A DNA stretch of 64,000 nt from Bufo bufo (taxonomy: Eukaryota > Chordata > Amphibia > Anura > Bufonidae). The number at the start of each line of letters is the position of its first letter. Within the stretch, counting starts at the first letter, position 1. Made by a program: the position numbers and the translations under genes. Of this stretch, positions 55,218 through 64,000 are shown piece by piece. The notes under the pieces are model-generated. The model saw nothing but the letters and a program-made list of their open reading frames with translations, did not search any database and was not told the origin of the DNA. The DNA lies in assembly GCF_905171765.1 (NCBI RefSeq), contig NC_053394.1:160403256-160467255 (forward strand), given 5' to 3'.

Positions 55218-56302
55218 TAGGGGTAGGCGATATGCGATATACATTTGTGCCACGATATGGATTTTGTGCATATTACCTATATCGCTGGACCGTGATATCG
55301 CGCTCTCCGCGTGCACCATGTTCTCCTGAGCCGGCACAGTGGAGAAGGGGGGGGGGGGGGAGTGAGTCCCTCTCTCCCTCTCTCCCTCTCTCCCTCTCTC
55401 CCTCTCTCCCTACTGTGAGTGGCTGCTGCTGACCACCAATGAGAACAGAGTAGGAGGAAGAGGGGAGGGACTGTGGCCACTGCGCCACCAATGAATGTGC
55501 TGGCCATATCCCACAGGGTCCCCCCCTCCCTATCATTGGTGGCAGTGGGCAGTTCCGATCGGAGTCCCAGCAGTGTAATGCTGGGGATCCGATCGGTTAC
55601 CATGGCAGCCAGGAGTCACGCTACTGAAGTCCTGGCTGCCATGGTATGTTAGTGAGCAGCATTATACTCACGTGCGCCGTGGCCGCCGGTCACTCCTTCT
55701 GTCTGTGCGGCGCATTGCTAATGCTTATAGCATTAGCAATGCGCCGTACAGACCTATGAGAAGGAGCGGCCACGGCGCTCGTGAGTATAATGCTGCTCAC
55801 TAACATACCATCGCAGCCAGGACTTCAGTAGCGTGACTCCTGGCTGCCATGGTAACCGATCGGATCTCCGGCATTACACTGCTGGGACTCCGATCGGAAC
55901 TGCCCACTGCCACCAATGATCGGGGGAGGGGGGGGACCCTGTGGTCATTGCCACCAATTATTAATACTGGGGAGGGAAGGGGGGTTTGAGTTACCAGAGG
56001 GGGCTGATAAGAGGGAGAGGCTGGGGGACACATGAGAGGCTGGCTGCCATGGTCAGCTCCCTGCTGTTGTGTGCACAAAGCACAGGGCAGCAGGGAGTGT
56101 AAAGTCCTATTCACCCTAATAGAGCTCTATTAGGGTGAATATGACAAGGGTTCTAGCCCTTAAGGAAGCTAATGGTGATTAAATAATAGTTTAAACACCC
56201 CCCCCCCCATATAGAAAACAATATATTGCGATATATATCGCATATTGCACATGCTTAAAATTATATAGCAATATGGAGTTTAGGCCATATCACCCACCCC
56301 TA
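55218..56302. mobile_element. hAT-type foldback element nested in a MITE
   Basis: Inverted ends taggggtaggcgatat and taggggtgggtgatat, with a perfect 8-bp target duplication gcggacag (55210-55217, 56303-56310). The interior is palindromic around 55720, with facing copies of accatggcagccaggagtc and cgatcggagtcccagcagtg. A ctccctct microsatellite lies at about 55367-55410. There is no transposase. Confidence 0.9.
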
Positions 56303-57501
56303 GCGGACAGCACACGCAGTGCTGTCAGCATCTTTTGCTGCCCTATTGAAGTGAATTGTTCTGCATCCAAGCTGCAAAAACTGCTGCTCGCTGCGGACAG
56401 AAACGGTTGTGTGCATGAGGCCTTAGGAATGCTTTGAGGAGCACGCAGCTCTGTGCCCTCCTATGGACTGTAGTTGGCACTGGAAAGTTGGACGACAGTC
56501 TCTGGGCAGCAGACCTGTTTAGGTCCACATTTTTTTGACAATCAGATGCAGAACTATTTATTTCAATGGGGACGGTGCACTGTCCACAACAATATGTCCA
56601 TTCCATGGCCTGCAAAAAATAGAACGTCCGATTTTCAGTTTTGTGGGAAAATAGGCATATGGTGGGACGTAGGTTGAAGGCAGGATGCCTCTGGATACGG
56701 CTGTGTGCATGGGGCCTAATACTGTGATGTAACGGGGGTCTTCTGGTCTCCTGCTGTGTGGTGCTGGGATGTACGCTCCTAACATCAGCAGGCATGACCT
56801 AAAAACCATATAATGTCTCACCCGTTACTTCAGCGCGCTTTGCTGCTGTACCTGACCGTCTGGCCAATCATTGTCCTTGGTGGTCTACAGCTGAGGACAG
56901 TGACTGGATCCAGGCACATCCTGGTACTCGGTGACATGCAGTGGGAGTACCAGAGAAGTGGCACAGAGAATGGCGCTGGAGTAAGGGGTTAATATAATTT
57001 TTTTATTTTTTTTAAAGACCTTGTAGGGGTTGTCCGAGATTTTTAGGCAACCCCTTTAAGGGGTTAAATTGCATTCAATAGAAGTCATATGGTTTCCAGT
57101 TGTACTCCTAAAGTCCCCCAGTACTTGCTTGTACAGTGCATCCGACAAGGAAGCTACATGTCAGCAGCCACTAGATGGCGCTCACGCTTTTGCTCATGGT
57201 CTGTGCAGAGGGGGTAACAGAGCTTCTGGCAAATCACCGCACGCTGTTCTCCATGGATGTCTCCCTCACAATGGCTGTTCTCCATCTTGGCTGCTTCTCC
57301 TACACACCTGCTCCCTGCAGTATCAGCGCTTTGGCAGTGAAGTGGTTAACTTTAGACAGCTGCCAGACTTGCTTATGAAAGTCATATGTTTTATTATGGG
57401 AAAACGTTAAACCCAGTGAAAGCTGCCATTTCAGAACTGCCAAGGGTGCAAAAAACATTAGGAAACTGCCTTACCGCCGATACGCCTTTTTACAGCGGTC
57501 A

Positions 57502-58170
57502 TTAAAGGGTTTCTACCACCACATTTTGACCTAATTAGCTGTCAGACACTAGCGATCTGCTAGTGTCTGCTCTACCTAACCATGCTATTGTAATTCCTTT
57601 CTGTGCAGCGGTTACCCTAAAAAACGTAGTTTTATTGCTATGCTAATGAGCCTCTAGGTGCTATGGGGGCGTCTTTTCAGCACCTAGAGGCTCCGTCCAC
57701 TCACTATTTCCGCCGCCCAGCGCGCTCCAGCCTGCTCCTCTAGATTGACAGACTACTTCTCTGCATCTCGGCCGAATTCTCGCGCCTGCGCTGTGTGCTT
57801 CTGTATTCGGCGCAGGCACAGTGACTGTCTCCCTGCGCCGGCATCTTCACTGCACTTGCGCCGAATACAGAAGCACACGGCGCAGGCGCGAGAATTCGGC
57901 CGAGATGCAGAGAAGTAGTCTGTCAATCTAGAGGAGAGGGGCTGGAGCGCGCTGGGCGGCGGAAATAGTGAGTGGACGGAGCCTCTAGGTGCTGAAAAGA
58001 TGCCCCCATAGCACCTAGAGGCTCATCAGCATAGCAATAAAACTACGTTTTTTAGGGTAACCGCTGCACAGAAAGGAATTACAATAGCATGGTTAGGTAG
58101 AGCAGACACTAGCAGATCGCTAGTGTCTGACAGCTGATTAGGTCAAAATGTGGTGGTAGAAACCCTTTAA
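57502..58170. mobile_element. Near-perfect 669-bp palindromic MITE
   Basis: Left arm from ttaaagggtttctaccacca pairs with the right arm ending in its reverse complement at 58170. Arms of about 300 bp differ at few positions, and the loop is about 40-50 bases near 57815-57860. TTAA at both outer ends could be a target duplication. Transcribed as part of intron 1, it would form a very long RNA hairpin. Confidence 0.9.
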
Positions 58171-58600
58171 GATGTAAGTGCTGCATGGGTCTCCTGGACA
58201 GTGGAGAGCGGGAGTCCCGCCCGAATGGTGGAAGCGCTGATCCCGGCAGTTTAACCCTTTAGATGCTAGTTGATGGCAACCACAGCGTCTAAGTGGTTTC
58301 AGAGGAAGGGGACTCCCTCAGTCAGCCATCGGCACTGCCACGTATGAGTGTGGCATCCTAAAAAAAAGATAGAACATGTCCTATCCTTGTCCATAAAACA
58401 GACAAATTATATTATGGGCTGGATGTTGCGTTTTGCAAAATGCAGAACACACACGGCCGGTATCCGTGTTTTGCGGACCGCGAAAACTACAACGGCTGTG
58501 TGCATGACCCCTTAGGGATAACTTGTAACAACCGGCATATACAGAAGTCATGTAGCATTACCACCAATTAATACCGCCTGTCTCTCTTCTCGCTCTTTAG

Positions 58601-58636
58601 TGCCTGAATACACCATCATTTATTTTAATGTCAGAG
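58601..58636 (+). CDS. gstp1: GSTP exon 2: amino terminus
   Basis: 36 bases between a strong acceptor (ctctttag) and a gtaagt donor. With the A from exon 1 it encodes MPEYTIIYFNVRG (the last G split into exon 3). This is the first beta strand of a pi-class glutathione S-transferase. The catalytic tyrosine that activates glutathione (Tyr7 without Met) is in IIYF, and Arg13 is in VRG. The exon size matches the human gene. Exon 3 was not found downstream to 64000. Confidence 0.95.
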
Positions 58637-58720
58637 GTAAGTAGAGGTTTTCTTTCTTAGAACCAAACCATTTAAAGCATTTTTACATTGATGGTCTACT
58701 ACGGTCAGCTGCACCTACAA

Positions 58721-59020
58721 GGGCTGTTTCTCACGAGCGTATGCCGTGCGGGTAATCCGCTGTGTGCAAGACCGCCAAGCCCCGCACTGGACAGCAGACA
58801 CGGAGCAGTAACATGATTGATAATGCTCCGTGCCCCTCTGATCTTTTTACTACAGAATGACGGTAAGATAAAGTTGTCACCGTGATTCTGTAGTAAAAAG
58901 GTCAGACACGGAGCATTATCAATCATGTTACTGCTCCGTGTCTCTGCTGTCCGGAGCGGGGCTTGGCGGTCTTCCACACAGCAGATTACCCGCGCGGCAT
59001 CCGCTGGTGTGAAAGGGGCA
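58721..59020. mobile_element. Foldback MITE, about 300 bp, in GSTP intron 2
   Basis: Facing arms: gacacggagcagtaacatg with its inverse, aatgctccgtg with its inverse, and outer ccgctgtgtgcaagaccgcc opposite ggcggtcttccacacagcag. The centre lies near 58865 (ggtaagataaagttgtcacc). No coding content. Confidence 0.85.
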
Positions 59021-59131
59021 GAATTCCTCAGAGCGACATCCAAACGCGTGTGTCTGGTACTGCAGCTTGGCCCTAGTCAGGATATCGGGCTGCTGTAAGG
59101 AAGAGGCTATAATAGAAGATGACTGGATTTT

Positions 59132-59435
59132 CATGGGATTATAGATCATACAAAACCCGCATCCAATCACCTTATCAATACAACTGAAATAAATAAATAA
59201 ATAAGACACGTGGACACCTTATATGGTGGAAGATTTTGGCCACGACCAGCTTTATTAAAGAACAGCTTAAACCAAATTAACATTAAACCATGTACCAATA
59301 TAACCTTTATAACCACAACGGTCCAGCCATAAGCTCGGACCATCCAGCTTAATACCATAGTTTAGACCAGCCATAAGCTCGGCCTAAATACCCAAATAAC
59401 TAGTCCGCTCACCATTCCAGTGAGCGACTTTACCC
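59132..59435 (-). repeat. Ngaro 3' split direct repeat, distal copy (B2)
   Basis: Nearly identical to 59819-60115 and in the same orientation. One end carries atgggattatagatcatac and the other agtgagcgactttaccc. The copies differ by an aaataaat length change and a few substitutions. Confidence 0.85.
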
Positions 59436-59818
59436 CTCCTTCTAATAAAGCAGTCGTGACGATATAAAAAAAAAAAATTGGGCGGGCGGGTGCAGCTCCA
59501 GACTTGCGGTTTGGCTGACAGCTGGATCACTGACAGCCACCGCAATATATACATAGAGAGACCCCATCCCCATAAATCAACATCCAATGCCCTAACTGTT
59601 GCTGGGCATCAACAATTAATCTGCCCAGCAACCATCCTCTATAGGTGCCCTAACTAGCCAATCCCCCATCCTTGACCTCCCCCAGTAACACTGGCTAAAT
59701 TTAGCCACCCTGGCCACCGCTTTCGGCAGGAAAATCTCCAGCCAAAACCTCACCTAATGACCTTGCCATGATCATAATCCCATGCGGATCCTTCCATATT
59801 AAATTCCAGGATCCTATC

Positions 59819-60115
59819 ATGGGATTATAGATCATACAAAACCCGCATCCAATCACCTTATCAATACAACTGAAATAAATAAGACACATGGACACCTTAT
59901 ATGGTGGAAGATTTTGGCCACTACCAGCTTTATTAAAGAACAGCTTAAACAAAATAAACATTAAACCATGTACCAATATAACCTTTATAACCACATAACG
60001 GTCCAGCCATAAGCTCGGACCATCCAGCTTAATACCATAGTTTAGACCAGCCATAAGCTCGGCCTAAATACCTAAATAACTAGTCCGCTCACCATTCCAG
60101 TGAGCGACTTTACCC
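59819..60115 (-). repeat. Ngaro 3' split direct repeat, proximal copy (B1)
   Basis: Partner of 59132-59435, placed just after the end of the hydrolase ORF. The 383 bases between the two copies should correspond to A2 and be matched by A1 at the element's other end, outside the window. Confidence 0.85.
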
Positions 60116-60130
60116 ACCGGACCAGACCGA

Positions 60131-60745
60131 CTAAGCAGGAGGCATGGGCCCCCCCCCCCCACCCATAGCTGCTTCTATCATAGCCTGAAAGCCCAAATTA
60201 AAAATGTCAAGACCAATGGCCGATAGATGAACACCATCAGAGAAATACAGGCCGGGCAAACCTCCCTCCAAGTCCACGTGTCGATAAGAGAAACCCCAAA
60301 CCAAGGGCATAAATTTTGCCATGACTCTGTTGATGCGAATCCTAATCCTGTCCAGATATTTCAGATTTGCACAAGACAGCCATACTAGCCGCGGAACCAT
60401 CTCTGAAAAAACTAAACGTGACACCGGAAACAAACGCTGCATCCGAACCAAAGTACGCTTCATGCTGAAAGCTAACTCCATGGTCCCCAGCTTCCCCACG
60501 TCATTGCCACCAGCATGAAGAATAATATCAGGGTCCGGATACAACGAACACATTTCCAAAATTACATCAATAATACCCTCCCAGCGCAGTCCTCTGACAC
60601 CATTCCAATGGACTCTAACATCATCTGTAGACCAAGACAAGTTATCACCGTACGACCTTCCTGAAGCACTTCGCTGGGCCCAGTGAACGAAAGAATGGCC
60701 GACGATCCATACGGTGATGCCTTGGAAACCTGAGAAGACAAACAT
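60131..60745 (-). CDS. SGNH (GDSL-like) hydrolase ORF of the Ngaro element
   Basis: 204 residues, open throughout. Block I is VWIVGHSFVHWA with the likely catalytic serine (residue about 17). Block II glycine lies in the WNGVRGLRWEG region, block III is LHAGGNDVG with the oxyanion asparagine, and block V is FSDGVHLS with the aspartate-histidine pair. All four S-G-N-H positions are therefore present. Vertebrate Ngaro elements are known to carry such an extra ORF. The substrate is unknown; ester or acyl hydrolysis is inferred from the fold. It begins where the recombinase ends. Confidence 0.85.
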   Translation of the reverse strand: MFVFSGFQGITVWIVGHSFVHWAQRSASGRSYGDNLSWSTDDVRVHWNGVRGLRWEGIIDVILEMCSLYPDPDIILHAGGNDVGKLGTMELAFSMKRTLVRMQRLFPVSRLVFSEMVPRLVWLSCANLKYLDRIRIRINRVMAKFMPLVWGFSYRHVDLEGGLPGLYFSDGVHLSAIGLDIFNLGFQAMIEAAMGGGGGPMPPA

Positions 60746-61664
60746 TAGAGGGCATCGGGAAACGGACGAACATACATCTTAAAGCGATTGGAGGACCATC
60801 TCCCAATCCTCTTAATCACAGAAGTGCCCAAACCGAATTGAGCTGCTGTGGATGCGGCCCCGATCCTAAAGGAATGTGATGTAAACCGAAAATCTTCCAA
60901 ACCCAATACAGTAAGACATTTACACAAAACCCTCCGAAACTGGTACTGTGTTTAAAGGGGAAAAATCCTGATGAACAAAAAACAAAGAACCACCGACTGG
61001 TCTGCACTCCCAAAAACGCAATAGCATACTAACCGGGCAGAGATCACCTGACCCTACCCACCCGAATCCAAGAACCTTGTCCAGACTGATCCGTCTTAGT
61101 AGTAGGAAGGAAAAATAAAACATTGTTAGCATGAACGTGCACATTAGCTAGCAACAACCCTAAGCCAGACCTGCCGCTCTTTGGCAACAGCTCGCTTATC
61201 CTGAAAGCCCCAAAAAACATGCACAAAAATACTGTACAGTAGAAAAAAGCAGAGACTCATAATCACTGATACAAACCACAGCTGTAGCTTCACACAAAGC
61301 AACCAATAAATCATGGGAGATAGGACACCTGCTGTCCGAAGAACAATTACCTCTTATAACCCTTCAACATCTGCTTCACCATAAAAAATTCCATTAAAGG
61401 AACCCCCAGAATCCTAAGAAAAAATGAAACACCGGACAAGATTCTAACTACCGTCGCATGAGCTAACCTAATCCTAAAGAGAGACAGACAAAATGCTAAC
61501 GCTGAAACCTCATTACTCACAAAGGGAGACCCACCTCTACCTTCCACAAAACGACACCAACGACTCCACGAACGGACATATTCTGACCACGTCGCTGGGG
61601 CTACTGACGACTGAAGATACGACATCCCTAGGACCAGATCAGATTCCACAGATGTGGAGGGCAC
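60745..61664 (-). pseudogene. Ngaro tyrosine recombinase, frameshifted
   Basis: The amino-terminal SAM-like domain (ATWSEYVRSWSRWCRFVEG, about 61590) is followed by FGAFRISELLP, with the first catalytic arginine (about 61205). The HSFRIGAASTAAQFG block holds the HxxR pair (about 60870) and FKMYVRPF the nucleophilic tyrosine (about 60775). The blocks lie in at least four reading-frame segments, so this copy is inactive. Order and spacing fit Ngaro recombinases. Confidence 0.85.
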
Positions 61665-63354
61665 ACTTCCCCTTCCAAATCGGTCCCCGCCGCCAATGAG
61701 CGAAATCTCTGAAACCGAGACAAAGCATCAGCAATAGAATTATCTATACCTGGAATATGGCGCGCCTTTATCCAAATATTCAACTGCAAACAAAGCAAAA
61801 CTAAATGGCGTAACAGCTTTACCACTAACGGACACTTTGAGGACAAGCAATTAACCGCAAACACCCCCTTATTATCTGTGTAGAAAGATCCTTTTATTAG
61901 CAAAAAACCTACCCCATAAAACTAGAGCCGCAATAACGGGGAACAATTCCAAAACCACTATATTCTTTGTTACCCCATTATCCACCCAAGATGAATGCCA
62001 AGCAGCCGCGCACCAGTGCCTATTCCAGAAGGCCCCAAAACCAGAGGCCCCCGCTGCATCTGTGAATAGCTTCAAAGAGGGGGCAAACACAAACTGATCC
62101 TGCCAAAAAGAACGACCATTATAATTCCTAAAAAATTCCAACCAAATTACCAAATCATCCTTACTATCCCTACACAACCGAACATGAAAAACCGGATTCC
62201 GAATGCCTGCAATTAAAGCCGCTAGCCGACGACAAAAAACCCGACCCATCGGCATGACTCTAGATGCGAAAGCCAAAAGACCCAATAATGACTGAATCTC
62301 CTTAACCGTAGCTTTCCTCCTACTCAACAGATCTGAAATCGCAGAACAAATTCTAAATACCTTCTCCTGGGGAAGACGAAACTCACCCTTCGCTGAATCA
62401 ATAGTAATACCTAAATACTCTAAACAATTAACAGGATAAACAGTCTTCTCCGCAGACAAAGGCACACCAAACTCAGAACAAACCTGAAAAAATGAACCCA
62501 ACAAATCAGAACAAACTGGGGAATCAACTGGACCTGGACAAAAAATCATCTAAATAATGCGTCACAGCGCCTTTCATGCACCGAACAGACACAACCCATT
62601 CAATAAAAGAGGAAAAAGCTTCAAAATAAAAACAAGACACAGAACAACCCATAGGTAAACATCTATCAAAATAAAACAAACCCTGAAACTGAAAACCCAG
62701 AGAATTAAAACAAGACGGGTGAGCAGGTAATAAGCGAAAAGCTGACTGAATGTCAGCCTTCGCCATTAAAGCGCCCTGACCGAACGAGCGAACCATATTC
62801 ACTGCAGCGTCAAAGGTTGCATACTTAACGGAACACAAGGCCTTATCGATCTCATCATTTAAAGATGCCCCATAAGGGAAAGATAAATGATGAATCAAGC
62901 GAAAGGCATTCGGTTCCTTCTTAGGTACAATACCCAATGGTGAGAGACAGAAATTAACAAAAGGAGGGGAAGAGAAAGGACCTGAAATCCTATCCGCCTC
63001 CAGCTCCTTCATCAATTTCGCATGCACCACAGATGAGAAATGGTTAACTGAAGATGGGTTATTAACCCATTCACAACCAGAACCTGAAAATGAAGGCAAA
63101 ATAAAACCTACAGAAAAACCCTTAAGAAGTAACTCCGCCATCATGCGATTTGGATACTGCTCTAACCACGGACCCATGCTCGCTACCCTTACTGGCGTCC
63201 AGGCTCTTTGAAACATATTCCCTTGCGGATGGCCGAGAGGGCAGATTTGCTTTCTTGAAGCAACGCACCATGGGGTGGCTGCCTCGGCAAAATGTACACT
63301 CATGCCGATATCTGCATGAGGAAGGCCATCGACACTGCGACTCACTGAACTCAA
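61628..63354 (-). pseudogene. Ngaro reverse transcriptase-RNase H, frameshifted
   Basis: Three consecutive open segments. The first (62524-63354) carries FRLIHHLSFPYGASLND, the catalytic aspartate in KADIQSAFRLLP, a CLPMGCSVS block and THYLDDFL with the second catalytic pair. A frame change right after YLDDF leads to the second (61872-62549), with the connection region (SLLGLLAFASRV) and RNase H start FTDAAGASGFGAFW. Another frame change near 61885 gives YTDNKGVFAVN and DNSIADALSRF (61628-61903), completing RNase H. Two single-base-type breaks separate otherwise well conserved domains. Confidence 0.87.
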
Positions 63355-63751
63355 AGCAAGTGCCCTTCCTCAAAGCAGACAGCTGAGAAACTGAGGACGG
63401 CTGCTGCCTAGGAGCGGAAAAGGACGCGCGATGCGGCACCAACAAATTGAGCCACAAACCCACATCCTTTGCCCCCCAACGCATACCAGGGTATACTGAC
63501 AATTTTTGCCTAACACCTTCATAAGAAAACCATCCAACACCGCCAAAACTTTTATAAGCTTCTAAAACATTGTCTAAATGTTGAAATAATCCAGAACACT
63601 TTTGAGGAAATTTCTCCCCAATGACACTACAAAAAATACAATACGCCTGCAACCAATTGTTGAATGACCGAGGAATCGGACGGCGCCGATCCTCCTCAGT
63701 CTTCTCATCACGCTTATCCAATTTAATGACAAAATCCTTAGACGCAGGCAA
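63122..63751 (-). CDS. Ngaro gag-like ORF, partial
   Basis: About 209 residues are open on the minus strand. They begin after a likely frame break and read into a helical domain (FNNWLQAYCIFCSVIGEKFP). They then show a cysteine-histidine cluster, CFEFSESQCRWPSSCRYRH, followed by CTFCRGSHPMVRC, which looks like a CCCH-type finger plus a zinc knuckle. This suits a nucleocapsid-like RNA-binding role. The carboxy terminus overlaps the start of the RT frame. The amino-terminal part continues toward the window edge (past 63784) in another frame. Confidence 0.75.
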   Translation of the reverse strand: MPASKDFVIKLDKRDEKTEEDRRRPIPRSFNNWLQAYCIFCSVIGEKFPQKCSGLFQHLDNVLEAYKSFGGVGWFSYEGVRQKLSVYPGMRWGAKDVGLWLNLLVPHRASFSAPRQQPSSVSQLSALRKGTCFEFSESQCRWPSSCRYRHECTFCRGSHPMVRCFKKANLPSRPSAREYVSKSLDASKGSEHGSVVRAVSKSHDGGVTS

Positions 63752-64000
63752 AAGAGATAAAATATCAACAAATTCATTACGCCAAATTTTTTTCCTTAAC
63801 AGACAGGCAAATGAAAACCTAAGGGGGACATCTCAAGGGAGAGCCTCCTTGTAACAGGTCTCCGCTACCCCCTTCCGCTTACAAAATAACGGAAGAGGGA
63901 GGGAACCTTCGCTGTCAGAATTCTGCTCATCCCTCTGCCCGACCGACCGCCATGCAGAAGTAACATCATCCACAACGGCAGACAGAACGGCAGATAGAGG

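Larger units (their letters stand above)
54461..58600 (+). other. GSTP intron 1 filled with foldback transposons
   Basis: This 4.1-kb intron carries a MITE beginning ttacgtgcacatgaccgt (about 55020-56425) split by a hAT element (55218-56302), and a 669-bp palindrome (57502-58170). A pair of dispersed fragments (about 58370-58510) resembles the tgcatgaggcc family. No additional exon is supported. Confidence 0.6.
59132..64000 (-). mobile_element. Ngaro-type (DIRS order) retrotransposon, cut by the window edge
   Basis: Read on the minus strand the order is gag, RT-RNase H, tyrosine recombinase, SGNH hydrolase, then split direct repeats. No integrase or LTR is present. The 3' end contains two copies of a block of about 300 bp (60115-59819 and 59435-59132) around an intervening segment, matching the B1-A2-B2 layout of Ngaro elements. 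The A1 copy should lie beyond 64000. Several ORFs are frameshifted, so the copy is not intact. It sits in GSTP intron 2 if the plus-strand gene continues to the right. Confidence 0.85.

Overview
This window looks like a piece of a large, repeat-rich frog or toad (anuran) genome. It has no operons or bacterial signals. It holds spliced vertebrate exons of a pi-class glutathione S-transferase (GSTP) and a dense mix of amphibian-type transposons: DIRS and Ngaro tyrosine-recombinase retrotransposons, piggyBac, hAT and Tc1 DNA transposons, Penelope, L1, a solo LTR, and many foldback MITEs. The species cannot be named from the sequence. A run of exactly 200 N (39018-39217) splits the window into two contigs.

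Left contig (1-39017). A host segment at 1-6211 is present again, inverted, at 30162-33670. It is about 98-99% identical over most of its length by eye. Each arm has gained its own insertions. The left arm holds a DIRS element (239-5574). The right arm holds a Tc1 element (30458-32065) and a hAT element (32617-33581). In all three cases the other arm keeps the matching empty site. Both arms run into a piggyBac 5' end at the same TTAA. The spacer carries a full piggyBac with a broken transposase (6212-11250), a second DIRS on the minus strand inflated to 10.6 kb by nested insertions (12335-22969), an unidentified candidate exon (24399-24656), a solo LTR (25218-25719), a Penelope GIY-YIG fragment (about 26720-27118) and a non-autonomous piggyBac (27561-29025). 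Right of the arms, GSTP exons 4-7 lie on the minus strand (34834-36358), followed by a 3' L1 fragment and a DIRS recombinase fragment.

Right contig (39218-64000). It starts in the last 52 codons of a hAT transposase, followed by a 4.2-kb array of 93-bp repeats and the transposon's right end (43957). Next come alternating inverted repeats of piggyBac 3' sequence (43958-47367), a hairpin-rich element, two closely related Tc1 copies and a 297-bp tandem repeat. At 54.4 kb a GC-rich TATA promoter and GSTP exon 1 appear on the PLUS strand, with exon 2 at 58601-58636. The start codon is split A|TG between these exons. The contig ends in a minus-strand Ngaro element with gag, RT-RNase H, tyrosine recombinase and an SGNH hydrolase ORF, plus its split 3' direct repeats.

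The host gene content is therefore GSTP plus one unknown exon. GSTP exons 1-2 and 4-7 lie on opposite strands on either side of the gap, with no exon seen twice and exon 3 not found. That suggests either a scaffolding error (one contig misplaced and flipped) or two divergent, partly visible paralogues. Nearly all remaining sequence is transposon-derived.
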